Notes: generated from the sequence alone by a model not told the origin. A stretch of 64,000 nt of DNA from Scilla litardierei (GCA_030789695.1 CM061139.1:102904037-102968036), one strand, 5' to 3'. Counted from the first letter of the stretch, positions 21,288 through 33,800 are shown. Translations and numbers: made by a program.

Positions 21288-23232
21288 GCACTCTTGATGC
21301 CATTGATTCCTTTTGCCGTTGTGCTGCCCGTCTCAGATGGGTCCTGTTGATTTTTGCCCCACCCACCCTCTCCTCACTGTTTTTGGAGGCACATTTTGAT
21401 CATATATTTATATATCCTTTTTGGGAGAGCGGGAGAGTTTTTGGTGTCACACCTTTATATCTGTATCACTCCTATATCTGCATGCATCATGTCCGCATCA
21501 TATTTTTATTTCTTATTTTTCTTTTGTTATTTTATTTTCTTTTTCCCCATGCATGCATCCTCACTTACCCCTCACATTACTTGTCTCTCGGTATGCCACA
21601 CTTCGCACATTGAGGACACTGTGCCATTTAGCTTGGGGGAGTGAGTTCTCACGTTCTTTTTCGATTTACCACCTTCATTTTTAGTTTTTTCACGCCATTT
21701 TCCGCTTTTACACTTATTTTCATCATTTTTCTTTTATTTTACCATGCATCACGTTTTTCTTATTTTTCTGTGTGCCGCATTGTAAATAGTTTTATTTTCC
21801 CCTTTATCTTTATTTCTTTTTCATCTCATGCTAGAGATGACTTTTCTATGATGATGATTACGTGGAGTTAGCTTCCTTTATATGCATGCTATATTTGTCG
21901 TGTCCTAGATTCTATTTCTGATATCATATGCTATGACTTGCCTTGCATTTAGAGATAGTAACCCACACCTTTTTCCACGTGAAAATGGATGAAATTTTAT
22001 TATTAGTTGAGTCTGAATATTCATATGTATGCTATCGCAGAAAACACACCAAGATTCACGCATTGAATACTTATATCTGGAGTATCGTTTTCTCTTCCTA
22101 TATCACTTCTATATGCATGATTTGTACATTTCACTTCAGGATGATTGAATGATGTTAGCTATGATAAATCTGGATTAGTTAGCTTTTTTGTGATCGAAAC
22201 TGAGTAGATTAGATTACCCTGCTGAAGTTGTCGTGCATGTCTCATAGAGTGAACCGAGAGATATATTTATTTCTTTCTCCACAAATCTTGAACATCATTT
22301 TTCTATTTTAAAATCATTGGTGAATCTCCTCTTAGCGATTCTACTATATGGCATTTCCCCCGCTATTAATTCCTAGCTCCAAACCCCCAAAAACCAAAGA
22401 AAAAAAAAGAAAAAAAAATTCTTGTATGCTCTTACTTCTCTTTGAGTTGGGATCATTATGTATATATGTGCTTAAAAAAAGAGAGAGAAAAAAGAGGAAA
22501 GAACCTCAATAAAAGATCCCATCTCTTGTTCTCTCTTTCTTCTCTCCTTTTGTATCTATTTTCATTGCTTTTGGAGCTTTATGAAAATGGGGATGAAAAT
22601 ATTTTTTATGCCACCACGCTTATAGATAAGCTTGGGGAAGGGAATCCAATGATGTGTGAGAGAGTGACTACTCGACGTTGCACGACAACCTAGGCTAAGT
22701 AATATTCTATACTCGGTAAGATTATTTTTAGCTTTACGAAGTCCAGTAATCTATGCCTAACACTCATTTCATGAAATCCACACTTATCTACTCTTTCTAT
22801 TCTATTGTGTGATATACTCTTATACTCCTCATAGAAAGCATTCAATTGAAAAGTGTGCGATCTGCGATTTGTATACCGCTTTAAATGATTCAGACGATGT
22901 TAATTCTAAAATTATTCCGTTTTTCATGACTATATCGTTGTTCGTGGGTTTTCTATTTCTATTTGCACTATTATACTATGATATCGAAATAAAATTCTTT
23001 GACATGTATTCTTCATTCAGTGCATGCTATATGAGTAAGCGAAACCCACGTCCTGAGAAAAAGATCTAGCAGCTTCCCTCTTCGCTTCTTTCTTTCTTCT
23101 TTGTTTTTTTCGTTATTCGTTCTTCTTCGTTTTTCATTTTTCGTTTTTCGCCGTTTTCGTTTTCCGAATCCACCGGGTTCGCCTTTTACTTATCTTCCTC
23201 GAGGACGAGTAAGAGGTAAGCTTGGGGGATTT
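21288..23232. other. long 3' untranslated region of the Athila element
   Basis: Almost 2 kb of T-rich, non-coding sequence. Purine tracts at 21628-21643 (ttagcttgggggagtg, preceded by tgaggacactgtg) and 22628-22640 resemble the final PPT. There are also A/G-rich stretches near 22395 and 22470-22505. The short ORFs are T-rich artefacts. Confidence 0.6.
23217..23232 (+). other. polypurine tract of the Athila element
   Basis: GTAAGCTTGGGGGATTTT ends directly at the TGATCACTCC start of the 3' LTR. Confidence 0.75.
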
Positions 23233-25061
23233 TGATCACTCCTTATTTTACACTTTTTTCCCGCATGTTTGCATGCCATTTAGATCGCCCAGATCATGTT
23301 TTTCACGATATATCGATGATATTGCGATGCTTTTCACGATTTGTTGTTTTTGTCGTATTTCAGGTGATTTGGAGCGATTTGGAGTGATCTCGAGATACGC
23401 CTACTCCAGAGTGTCACCGATGACCTCCCCGAGGGGTATTTTGCTGTTGGAGAGGAGCGGAGGAAGAAAGAACGTCGCAGGAGCGACGAGGAGGCCAAAA
23501 CAAGCTGTTTAGGCATTTTTGGTGTCCCACTCGGCCGAGTGAAGGAGTCACTCGGCCGACCAGCGAGACACCGCTCGGTCGACCTGATTGGACACGCTTC
23601 ATGTGTGCACTCGGCCGAGCGACGGAAGCCACATCGGCCGAGTGACGAGACCCCGTCCGCCCGAGTGGCGCTCAGACGAAGCCATTCAAAAATCGCCAAC
23701 TTACTGTTTTTCGTCTGCCTGAGCTTCAGAAGACCCACTCGCCACTCGGCCGAGTGGCAAATGCCGACCGCCCGAGTACTAAGAAGCCATCGGCCGACTG
23801 ATGACAACTCACTCGGCCGAGCGACTCCCGAAGTGAAGACCCCCGAAGACCCAGACTTACTGGAAATTTACAGGGTTTCTCACTCGGCCGAGCGACTTTT
23901 GTCACTCGGCCGAGTGCGACACGCTGCCTGTAGCGAAAATTGCGGATTTCAGGCTGCGCAGGGGCATTTTGGTCACAGTTTTTTGGACGATTTTGGGGGG
24001 TATTTAACCCCTGTTTTTACCCTAGGTTAGCGAGCTTTTCTCTTAGATTTTTGCAGCTTTTTAGATTAACTTTTTAGCTTTATTCTTGTGATTGGAGAGG
24101 AGACAAAAGTTGATTTCTGTTGGATTATTTGAAGAACTCTATTGGTTTGTGTCTCTCTCCCCTAAAAATTCTATTTTTATTGCTTATCTCAATATTGTGA
24201 TGAATTCTCTTGTCAATTTCATTGATTATTTTTGTGTTTGTGCTATGAATTGTGAGTAGTCTCCACGTCTTGGGGCGTGGGGATGAACCCTACGAACCCA
24301 ATTTCAGATTTGTGATGAATTGGTAGAAATTTAGCTAGAATTGCTATTAGGGTTAGTTTGGGATCGATTTATTACGGATAGCTAGGTATTCATATCGATT
24401 GGGATTTGCAAGAGATTGGATCCCAATTCGATAGGAAACCCTAGAAATCCGAATTGGGTTGGAATCGAATTTCCGTAGTATCGGTTTGCAAGAGATTGGA
24501 CCGATACTAGGGTTTCCGGTTGCAATTCCGTGCTGATACCCGTTTGCAAGAGATTGGATGGGTAGGAACTATCCCAACCTAGGTCGTGGCCCGAGTTTGC
24601 ACGAGAGTGGGCCCGGGGCGCGATTGAACGATGATGTTGATCCTAATGCTAGCTTCCCTAGGCTAGGGTTTGCAAGAGATTGGACCAGAACCTAGGATAG
24701 CTATAGACCGGCAACAGCGCGAGAGCGTGAGCTAGGTTCTACATTCAGTTGCAACTAGTTCATCCAAAATTTTATTCTAGCAATTTTGATACCAATGAAT
24801 TACATTGATGAGATACGGTGAGTAGCGGGGATTCCCCATTCCCTAGACGTCCTTTATTTGATTTGATATCTTCGTACTTTGTCTGACGATTGTGACAGGA
24901 TCGCCAAAGGCAAATTTCTCTCTTTTCTGTTCTTAATAGCCAAGTTGATTGGAGCAAGCACGGTCATTCGTCCTCCCTGTGTTCGATAACCCGCTCGCCG
25001 CTACACCGTGCGCTTGCGGTAAAACTACAACCGTTCTTCGGGTTACATTCCGGAGCGATCA
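23233..25061 (+). repeat. 3' LTR of the Athila element
   Basis: It is a near-identical partner of 12018-13930 with a single copy of the 93-bp unit. It includes a second copy of the palindrome cluster (23525-23935) and of the five-hairpin array (24393-24703), and ends GAGCGATCA before TSD GAATA. Confidence 0.92.
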
Positions 25062-25066
25062 GAATA

Positions 25067-25627
25067 TGACGACCGTTCGACTTTTTTGCTGGGTCGTACC
25101 TCGATTACTTGCACCACATATAGTCGTTAGGAGGGTTGGATCTGGGTTTCGACCCAAATCCCCTACGATGCTTAAGTTAGTAATGGGCTTAAGAAAGGCT
25201 TGGGGCTGTCAAGATCGACCAAAGGGAGATCGTCCTGATTCAGTCACCTCAAGCGTTTGTAGGAAGAAATATAAGAGTGGAAGGAAATGAGTTTGTCATA
25301 GTACTTAGTATTATGTACATCTGGAGTCTGTCCTTCTTCTGTTTATCTTTCCTTTATTTATTGATAGAAGCGTCTCCTCTGTGACGTTGGTGGATAACGG
25401 TTACCAATTATGGTGGCATGATCATTCCTCATAAGTAGGCATAAGTGTTGTCAACTCCTCTCGCCATTTTATGAACCCATAACCAACCACTTCCTCAAGT
25501 TTCGGAAACTCAACGGGCAAATGACGTGCGTGTTTTGACCAGGCTAATCGGTTAGCCCATCTTGTGGGCTTAACGGGCCTGGTAGGCCTAGATGTCATTT
25601 CTATAGGATTTATTATTCTCAGTGACA
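25067..25627 (-). repeat. 5' LTR of the Tat-like element, outer piece
   Basis: This continues 11847-12017 beyond the Athila insertion and ends ...ctcagtgaca, so the minus-strand LTR starts TGTCACTGAG. The reconstructed LTR is about 730 bases. Confidence 0.65.
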
Positions 25628-27229
25628 ATATTTTCCCTTCTTCGAGTGCCGGCCCAATGATTCAACAGAAATAGAAGAAGGCAAGCTTGTTTTTATTACT
25701 TTTTTTAACTTTCAAATCCCTTCAATTTTTCATGTCTCCACCTAGATTCTCATCAAAGGATTGATCTTGGGATGGCCTCTCCAATTTAGCAGGAACATTT
25801 TGCACATTTGATTGCAATGGATCCTGAGTTCTCAAAGACATGATTCTCTTAATCTTCATCCCAAAGCAAATGGCATCCCAAAACATTTAATTTGTACGCT
25901 CTTTGCATGGCAAGAACGTGTTAATGAAGAGAAGAGAATGACATTAATCAAATGCAATTAACATTTGATTCCTATCCCAAAATCAAACGTGCGGCCATTC
26001 CAAAAACATTTGATTATCATCCTATAATATCTTCCATTAGCATTTACTTTGTCCACTAATTTAGATTTGGAATGGCCTCTCAAAAACTAGATTCTCAAAA
26101 ACTAGATCTTGGATAAAGATGACGATGGCATGCTAGAGTTTTTTTTTGGGGGGGTTCAAGAAGTTTTGATTTATTTTTTAAAATTTTAAGTTAAAAAGAG
26201 AGAGCAAATGTAATTAATCATGGGTACGTTTTAAAAAATTGATGCAAGTTACCGTGATTAGTCAACCCACTTCCTTGCAATTTAAATTTTTTGAAACTTT
26301 AGGTGTTTTAGGAAAACTTAGTAAATATTAAATGAAACTAAGGCTAAATCTAAATGTTACAACATTTTTTGTGTAATCGTACAATGTTTTTAACCCGGGA
26401 CTATTAAAAATGCTTTTTAAGTGCGGAGGAAAGAGAAAGTGCCACAAAATTTAATTCCCACCCGGGCTATTACGCAAGTCAAGTAATCATTCTCGACTTT
26501 CCCGGCACTTTATCGACGGGTACGTTTCTGCGCTTTACTTAATTTGGTGCATTTATAAATTAGTCTATTTTTCTATAAAGTGCCCAACTCGGTGTTGCTT
26601 TGACTACTCCGGGCCTTGCTTTGACTGGACGCATCGGGGGCCTCTCCTGTCCTGTCCCCCGCTTGTTGTTTGACCGCTTTCCACCGGCGCTTCCGGTCAC
26701 CAGGGCCCACGCCCAAATTATTCAACTCCACCAGTTGAATACTGCCACGTCGTATAAAACGGTGGTCCCGTGCTGTTTCCACACACTAATCACAAGTAAT
26801 TGAGAAATATTATATTTACGGGTCTGTATCTTTATTAAGAAGGTGCTTTTTCATATACCCCCGAGTCATTTCATATTTTGGGTATGTCACAAATCATTTT
26901 TCAATTTTTATTGAAAGCATACTGAGCAATAAAAGGAGTACAACGCATGCGGCGTTTGGGACAAAATTGCTCAGATGACATCTCTTCCATATCCCTCTTG
27001 AAAGACATGGAATCGAGACCCGACCGACACACGCTTTAATGCTTTCTGATGTATAAAAAAACAACCAACCAATTTGGTGGTTAAAAACAACCGACCAACA
27101 AGGCCATCGACGATAATGGTACTACCATGCTTTGAGCTCAAAACACATTAAATTCGCTACTCAACACATAACTTTTCATGCAGGCATTGATGTCCATAAG
27201 GGCATTCCTAGTAAATTTGCTGACTCGTT
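25628..27229. other. unassigned AT-rich DNA
   Basis: No supported gene. Several phrases recur loosely (atttgatt..., aaaactagat). A promoter-like site at 26753 is listed separately. This may be host intergenic DNA or unrecognised old elements. Confidence 0.4.
26753..26759 (+). promoter_or_regulatory. orphan TATA box
   Basis: TATAAAA in gtcgTATAAAAcggtgg is followed about 30 bases later by a cacactaatcacaag stretch that looks like a plant transcription start region. A GC-rich proximal region is upstream. No coding region follows, so this may be a displaced or dead promoter. Confidence 0.3.
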
Positions 27230-27390
27230 CTAAAGCTCCTTCACCCATGGGTAGTTCCATAACACATGGTCCAATGTTTCGATGTCACCACATGTGGTGT
27301 GGTTTGCATCAATTGGGACACCTCTATGGGCCAAGAATTGCTTCGTTGGCAATGCATCTACAGAGTTTTGCCAGATACAAGGTTGAATCT
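27230..27390 (-). pseudogene. LINE-like zf-RVT (reverse-transcriptase zinc-binding) fragment
   Basis: Minus-strand reading gives about 52 residues containing ALPTKQFLAHRGVP, then two cysteine/histidine-like positions (ANHTTCGDIETLDHVLW) and a stop. This is the pattern of the zf-RVT domain found at the 3' end of plant L1-type ORF2 and derived genes. A stop lies upstream and nothing else of the ORF is recognisable. Confidence 0.6.
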
Positions 27391-28209
27391 TAGGTTGCAT
27401 CCATGCTTTTCATAGAGAACAGTTCTGACGTTGTAAAGTAGTACTCACATGGTGCTGGGGTAGGAAGCGTTGATAAGAAATACAAACATAATAACAACAG
27501 TCGAAGCTCAATCGTCACTTGATGATATCGAATCTATAAACGTTTGGTAGTGACTCGTCTCGAAATATGTGAATACTACTTTCAAATATGGGAGATCGAA
27601 CAAGTAGTAAACCTAGTGACTCAGGTATCATATTCACGGGACAGTTGACCTGCAATACGAAAATATCAATTCATAAGGAGTGCTAATAAGATAAAAAGCT
27701 ACCACCGTTTGAAGATGAGAGAATTGTGTCAAAGGATTTAAGCAAACAAAAGTAGTCCTAAAAGCAACTACATGGAAGTCGAAGCTAAGATACCAACATG
27801 AAGAGTATGTGTTAGTTGTGATTTCATTAGGGTGTTTGCAATCAATGAATATTAATGTCTTTTTTTTATCACTCAACAGTTCATCTAGCTAAGGCATGAG
27901 AATGTCAAAAAGTTTAGCGATCAAGAGCAAAAAACAATGCCATATGTAATCAAGTGAATCCTCAAGTTCATAAAGAGTCTAAGCACAAGTGCGAGCTATG
28001 GTCACGATACGTCTGCTAGGATCGCATCACAAATAAGCCTTAAGCATGTTCACGTTGACACTGATCATACTCAAATATAAAGAAAATGTAGAAATCGATA
28101 AAACACTTGATATTTCATGAAAATAGGGTGTAAAGACATTAAATTCAGATATTACATAGCCCTAACTATATTACAACTAACACATGTGAGTTTTAGCCAA
28201 GCATGAAGA
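27391..28209. other. unassigned DNA left of the CACTA end
   Basis: AT-rich sequence with no ORF, repeat or domain that I can support. Confidence 0.4.
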
Positions 28210-28245
28210 CACTACTACAAAAAAGACATTTAATAGCACATGTTA

Positions 28246-28406
28246 GACAGCGCTTGCCAATTATAAGGGCTGTTTATTAGAGGCACAGATAATAGACATC
28301 GCTTTTTTCTACAAGCGCTGTTAAAGATCGAATAATAGACAACGCTTTTTTCTGCAAGCACTGTTAAAAATCGAATAATAGACATCGCTTCTTTCTGCAA
28401 GCGCTG
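28246..28406. repeat. CACTA subterminal repeats, left group
   Basis: Units of ~45 bp run ATAGACATCGCTTCTTTCTG, then CAAGCGCTGTTAAA. Inside each, AGCGCTT or a variant faces AAGCGCT across a short pyrimidine loop. Such iterated palindromic motifs near CACTA ends are the usual transposase-binding region. Confidence 0.7.
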
Positions 28407-28673
28407 TGTTGTGAATCGTCGTAGATCGATTCACAATTTTAATGTGGAAAATTAAAAGAGAGGAAAAATATTTATATTTTGCTTGATTGAAGAACAAAAG
28501 ATAACAAGATAATGATCTTATTAGAGACAAGACCGATCTCCCCACTTTGGATGAACGGGCCAAAGCTTAAGCACCTTCAAATGACACTTGAGAGTTTTCT
28601 CACAATTCAAGCATAAGCAAATAAGATGAAGGCTAGACCTAATATAAAGAAAGAGGAGGGATTTTGGTAAATG
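28407..28673 (-). repeat. 3' LTR of the chromovirus, outer piece
   Basis: It starts TGTTGTGAATCG at 28407 and matches 46010 onward closely. It is interrupted at 28673 by the copia element; the last five bases (AAATG) are its mutated TSD. Confidence 0.82.
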
Positions 28674-29200
28674 TGTTGGATATGGACGACATGAATACAC
28701 CCATGAGGGGATGTATGAGGGTATACGGACCTCAGATGTCGCGTGCACGAAAGCGTGCACGAAGGGAACCTTTTCTCGTGTGAAAAGACCACTCGATAAG
28801 TGGAAAAAGTCACTTTATAAGTGCATAAAGGCACTCGATAAGTGAATGAAGAAGAGGATAAGTAAAAGGGCCAATATAGGCTAATAAGCTTATAATTGGT
28901 TATTTCCTACAATAACTACCCCAAAAACCTATAAATAGGACCCAAGGGTATGCCTTTTACAACAATCTATCCATGCCATAAGTTTGTATAAGGCAACTTA
29001 TGTTCTTCTTCTCCCTTCCATTAAAATCCTCTTCTAAATAGAGATTTAGGCGGTGAAACTCTACTTCGATCCTCCGTGACGAAGTACCGACCGTTGTGGC
29101 GAATCCGAGGGTGAAGTTCAGAGACTACGGTGCCGCATATGCAAGCGTAAGTCTATGTTATTATTCGATCCTAATGTCGTTGTTTTGACAGGATCCTACA
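28674..29200 (+). repeat. 5' LTR of the copia element
   Basis: It contains a TATA-like CTATAAATAGG at 28931, placing transcription start near 28960. Close to its end is a strong splice-donor-like sequence GCAAGC/GTAAGT at 29147. Confidence 0.9.
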
Positions 29201-29201
29201 T

Positions 29202-29214
29202 TGGTATCAGAGCC
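29202..29214 (+). other. PBS of the copia element, initiator tRNA-Met
   Basis: TGGTATCAGAGCC, complementary to the 3' end of plant initiator tRNA-Met, one base after the LTR. Confidence 0.9.
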
Positions 29215-29639
29215 ATACGGGTTCGCCCCGGTCTAACCGTCGCCCCGGTCTCAACGATGAACGCGGCGTTGTCTCTTTCACGAATGAGTCTCCTTCCATT
29301 ATGGATATGGTAGGAACGCATCGTGACGGAGAGAATCGCAATAGTTGTTCTTTTCACGTTAGGGTCTTCTGCCATTACGGATATGGCAGGAACTCTCCAT
29401 GACGGAAAGAACTTACCGTTCATATCGCCAAACTCGCGCTCCTCATGGATGCTGAGTCTCCATTCAATTGAGAATGTGAACTCTCTTCATGTAGAGGGTG
29501 AAGTTTGCGGCCTTGAAAACGCGTTCTCTTCATTTTTTGGCACACGGCCATTGAAGCAAAACCGTTTTCTCGACGAACGGGTGCTTCATCGGAGAAGACG
29601 ATGGTGATTATTCTCAACGGAGAAGATGAAATTTTTGGT

Positions 29640-30190
29640 GCACCATGGCCATATGGGCTATGGAGGCAATGCATCCCCCCTCCCCACGTGGAGGGGGTTG
29701 GCTACGGCCAATAACAACCACGGCCACCCCTCCGGCGGGGGTGTGCGGCCAACCCCATGCAAGGGGGTGGCCGGCCATGGCCATATGGGCCATGGCCGGC
29801 AATGGCCAGGGCCGGCCCTGGCCGGCCCTGGCAAGGGCCTGGCCGGCTCTGGCCGGCCAGGGGGCCCTGGCCGTGGCCAGGGCCAGGCCTGGCCGAGGCC
29901 AGAACAGGGCCATGAGGCCCTGGCCGACCTCGGCCAGCGCCAGGGGCCGGCCTGGCCGGCCCTAACAGGGGCCAGGGCCGGCGCCCTGGCCTCAGACCAG
30001 GGCCTGGCCGGCCCTGGCAGAGGCCAGGGCCTGGCCGAGGCCATCCTTGGCCGCTGCCAGGGCCACGTCCGGCTCTGGCAGTGGCCAGGGCCTGGCCAAG
30101 GCCTGCTGGCCCTGGCCGAGGCCAGTGTCCGGCCACTACCGGCCCCGGCCTTGGCCAGTGCCGAGCCCCGGTCGAGCCCCGGTTGACCCT
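29640..30190. repeat. CTGGCC-rich low-complexity tract in the copia leader
   Basis: About 550 bases made almost entirely of CTGGCC, GGCCGG and GGCCAG words, with extreme GC content in an otherwise AT-rich element. It lies between the PBS and gag. Long ORFs on both strands are composition artefacts. Its maintenance in an element with near-identical LTRs shows it was copied with the element. Confidence 0.8.
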
Positions 30191-30811
30191 GTATTTGCGA
30201 GGGGAAGCTTGCATGAATGTGACATGCATGGCCGGTCCATACGGGGCCGACGGCAGTTATCTGCGGCAAATTCCCTTACAGAAGGGGAGCGCATGGATCC
30301 ATATGGGAGCCGGCGACGATGGCTTGCAGAAAAATCCCAAGGGGGGATCCGGCCTTGGCACGGCTACGGCTCATCCCGGCAATGGCGAGGGATTACCGTA
30401 TATTTCACTAGTATCATAAGGGTACTAAGTTGAAATATCGTTTTTGCATTTCAAAAATACATTTTCAAAATACTGCAAAATACCTTTGCAAAATATTTTT
30501 TGAAAAATACGTTTTTCAAAAACGCTTTTCCGCTGCGAAATACTATAAGAGTACTATCGTTTGATAAGTGAGGGGGAAATATTGAAAGTTGTTCTAGATG
30601 GTGATTGAAATCGTAAAGACCTTTCCGATTCTAGAGCAACATCTTCAATATTTTTCGAAAGTAACTTATCAAATATAATAATATCATTCCAAGTGGGATA
30701 TTCCAAGTGGGATATTCCAAGTGGAAGTGATATCTATGTATAAGAATTTTATGCAATGATTTTTGATTGAACCTTCAGTTTTTTGGTCTTTTGCAGCATT
30801 TTAAAGATAAA

Positions 30812-33800
30812 ATGTCTTCCGCTTCAAAGAATATCGTCGCTGAGTTAAACAGAGGTGAAAAACTCAACGGCGATAATTACAAACTATGGTCCATCAAGAT
30901 ACAATACGTTCTAGAGGAGCAAGAAGTGCTCGAAACTCTAAAGAACGTAATGATTGAACCCGAGTTGGGCACTACGGCCCAACACAGACGAGACAAGGAA
31001 GCTTTTGATGCTTGGTCTCAGAAGAACAAGATAGCTCGCATTACGTTATTGTCCAGTATGGCCGATGACATAATGCGCATCTTCCGAGAACATGACCTAG
31101 CCATGGACATATGGTCCAAGCTTGAGGAGAAGTTTGGTGGCACATTGGTGTCCAAACTTCGTTCTTTAACTATAAGATTTGATTCATACAAGAAACGTCC
31201 AGATCATTCCATGGGGAAACATCTGCGACATATGGCGAATCTAATCTCAGAGTTAAAGGATGCAGGTCATGTGCTCACAGATGAGCAACAAATCCAAGCA
31301 GTCATACGTTCCCTACCAAATGGGTGGGACCAAATGAAGATGCATCTCACTCATAATGAGAGCATCAAGACCTTCAGCGATGTTTCCAAACACCTCGAGT
31401 TAGAGGAAGAGCGGCTTGCGGCTGCCAAGCCAAGTGCAGAAGTGCACATGGTTGCTAGTTCCTCACACGGGGGAAAGAAACGAAAAGATCGTTCGAAGTC
31501 TACTAATGAACGTAATAAGCAACCTGAGTCTACCAAGAAACCCAAACATAAGGGTGAGCACAAGAAATGGCACAAGAAGAAAGACTTGAAGAAGATCAAG
31601 TGCTTCAAGTGCAACAAGTTCGGTCACTATGCTCGTTCGTGTACGTGTGGAAGCGACGAGGTAACTTGTAATTATGCTAGTTACATATGTGTTTCTAGTT
31701 CAATATTTCTTGTGGAATATAATCCATTTTGGATAATTGATTCAGATGCCACCGACCACATAGCAAGGGACAGACGGTCCTTCGTGGAGTATCACCGGAT
31801 ACCCCAAGGAACAAAGTGGATTTATGTAGGAAACAACACACGTGTTGAAGTGAAAGGCGTTGGGACTTGCAAGCTAGTCTTGGACAACGGCCACACTATC
31901 TTACTACATGATGTCCTCTTCGCTCCAGATATTCGAAGGAATATTATATCTGTGTTCGTGTTAATGGGTCTTGGTTATAGCTGGGTTTTTCATGATTGTA
32001 AAGTGGACTTGTTTTGTAATAATTCCTTAATTGGTACTGGGTATGTATTCAAAGGATTTATTGTATTAAATACAATGTATGACTCTTCATTTTGTAATGA
32101 AAACTTCCTTATTACAAATTCTTCGACTTATGAGTCTGATATAATTTGTTGGCACGCAAGGATTGGTCACATTGGACCAACACGAATGGATAGACTTGCC
32201 AAACGTGGCCTTCTATCCAATGTTTCAAAGGTTGATATGTCGACTTGCGAACATTGCCTTGTAGGAAAATCTTGTCGCAAGCCGTTTGGAACCGGCACAA
32301 GGGCCGAGGTTCCATTACAGCTCATCCATTCGGACATATGTGGTCCGATGAATGTCAAGACAAGACGCGGGAAGTCCTATTTCATCACTTTTATTGATGA
32401 CTTCACCCGATTCGGTCATATCTATTTGATATCCCACAAAAGTGAAGCATTAACCTGCTTTAAAAACTATAAGAGTTTGGTGGAAAATCAATTAGATCGC
32501 AAGATTAAGGTCTTGCTAACCGATAGGGGCGGTGAATATCAATCAGCAAGTTTTAAGGAACTTTGTGATGAAAAGGGCATAGTTCATCATGTAACTATGC
32601 CTTATACTCCTCAACAAAATGGTGTTGCAGAAAGGAGGAATAGGATTTTAATGGAAATGGTCCATTCAATGATGGCGCAAGCTAACTTGCCAATCACCTT
32701 TTGGGGTGATGCATTATTGACGGCCGCTTTCATATTAAACCGCGTACCCTCGAAATCAGTTAGCTCCACTCCTTATGAGTTGTGGAACCAAAGGTCTCCT
32801 GACTTAAACATTTTAAAACCTTGGGGATGTGCATCCTACGCACATATTTCCTCCCATAAGTATGGCAAACTTGGGCCAAGGGGAAGGAAATGTATCTTTA
32901 TACGATACGCAGAAAACTCCAAAGGTTATGTTTTCATTAGTCAGGAAGACAATGGAGGTCTAATTGAATTTGAGTCGAGGGATGTCACTTTCTTGGAAAA
33001 CGAGTTTCCAAGACAGGGCGAGATAAGTCAGGACTTATCTCTATTTGAGATTAATGATCAAGAAGGATTACCTCATTCAAGTGGAAGAATTCTTGGTGAA
33101 GACGAAAATACGTTTCAAACTTCACCAATGGATGATACGAATGACGCAAATCCTATTCCATACGGGAATAATGATCCAAGTGGGAGCATTTCTAACGACA
33201 TTCCAAGTGGGAGTGATGTTAGAATTGATCAAAATTCGAGTCAACAAGGACTTGAAGAATCTCAAATACGACGTAGTAATCGTACAAGGTTGGCTCCTCT
33301 AAGATTTGAGGATGAATTTCCGCAAACCTTTATGACTTTACTACAGGATGATGACGAGCCTGCTACTTTCAAACATGCCGTATCATGCCCTGCGAAAGAC
33401 AAATGGATGGAAGCGATGAAGGAAGAGTTGAAATCCATGGAAGTTAACCAAGTCTGGGACTTAGTTGACTTACCCAGAGGACGTAGAGCTATTGGAACAA
33501 ATGGGTTCTCAAGATCAAGCATAAGGCTGATGGCTCTATAGACAGATATAAAGCTCGCCTTGTCGCGAAAGGTTTTACGCAACAGGAAGGGATAGACTAC
33601 GAAGAGACCTTCTCACATGTTATTCGTTTTACCTCGATTCGCTTGATTCTGGCTATGGTGGCTTGCTTAAATCTCGAATTACATCAGATGGATGTAAAGA
33701 CTGCCTTTCTCAATGGAGAATTGGATGAGGAGATCTATATGGAACAACCAACAGGGTTTGTAAAAGAAGGAAACGAACATAAGGTTTGTAAACTTCGTAA

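Larger units (their letters stand above)
12018..25061 (+). mobile_element. Athila-type Ty3/gypsy element without gag or protease, complete ends
   Basis: LTRs at 12018-13930 and 23233-25061 begin TGATCACTCC and end GAGCGATCA. They are almost identical except for one 93-bp tandem duplication. The TSD is GAATA (12013-12017 and 25062-25066). The element has a tRNA-Asp-type PBS, one long ORF with RT, RNase H and integrase, a second ORF of ATHILA type, and a polypurine tract. Gag capsid, zinc knuckle and protease motifs are absent. Intact ORFs and near-identical LTRs suggest a fairly recent insertion, probably helped in trans. Confidence 0.92.
9911..25627 (-). mobile_element. decayed Tat-like Ty3/gypsy element, interrupted at 12018-25061
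   Basis: On the minus strand the order is 5' LTR (25627-25062 continued at 12017-11847), a PBS of the TGGCGCCGTCTGTGGGAA type (tRNA-Arg in my recollection), and gag (11791-10214). The pol region and 3' LTR are not in the window. The minisatellite directly beyond 9911 may be part of its internal region. The outer LTR end is ...cagtgaca at 25627. Confidence 0.68.
29147..30796 (+). other. candidate leader intron of the copia element
   Basis: Donor GC/GTAAGT in the LTR end and acceptor ttTTGCAG/cat just before the gag ATG (30812) would remove the PBS and the GC-rich tract from a gag-pol mRNA. Unspliced RNA would remain the genomic template. Both sites fit plant consensus, but this is not proven. 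Confidence 0.35.

Noticed and set aside
29147..29190. 45-base intron within the copia LTR (GTAAGT to TTTTGACAG)
   Set aside because: It is shorter than plant introns normally are. The acceptor before gag at 30796 is a better partner for the donor.
29614..30433. Long ORFs on both strands of the CTGGCC tract
   Set aside because: Open frames in all directions reflect extreme composition, not coding.
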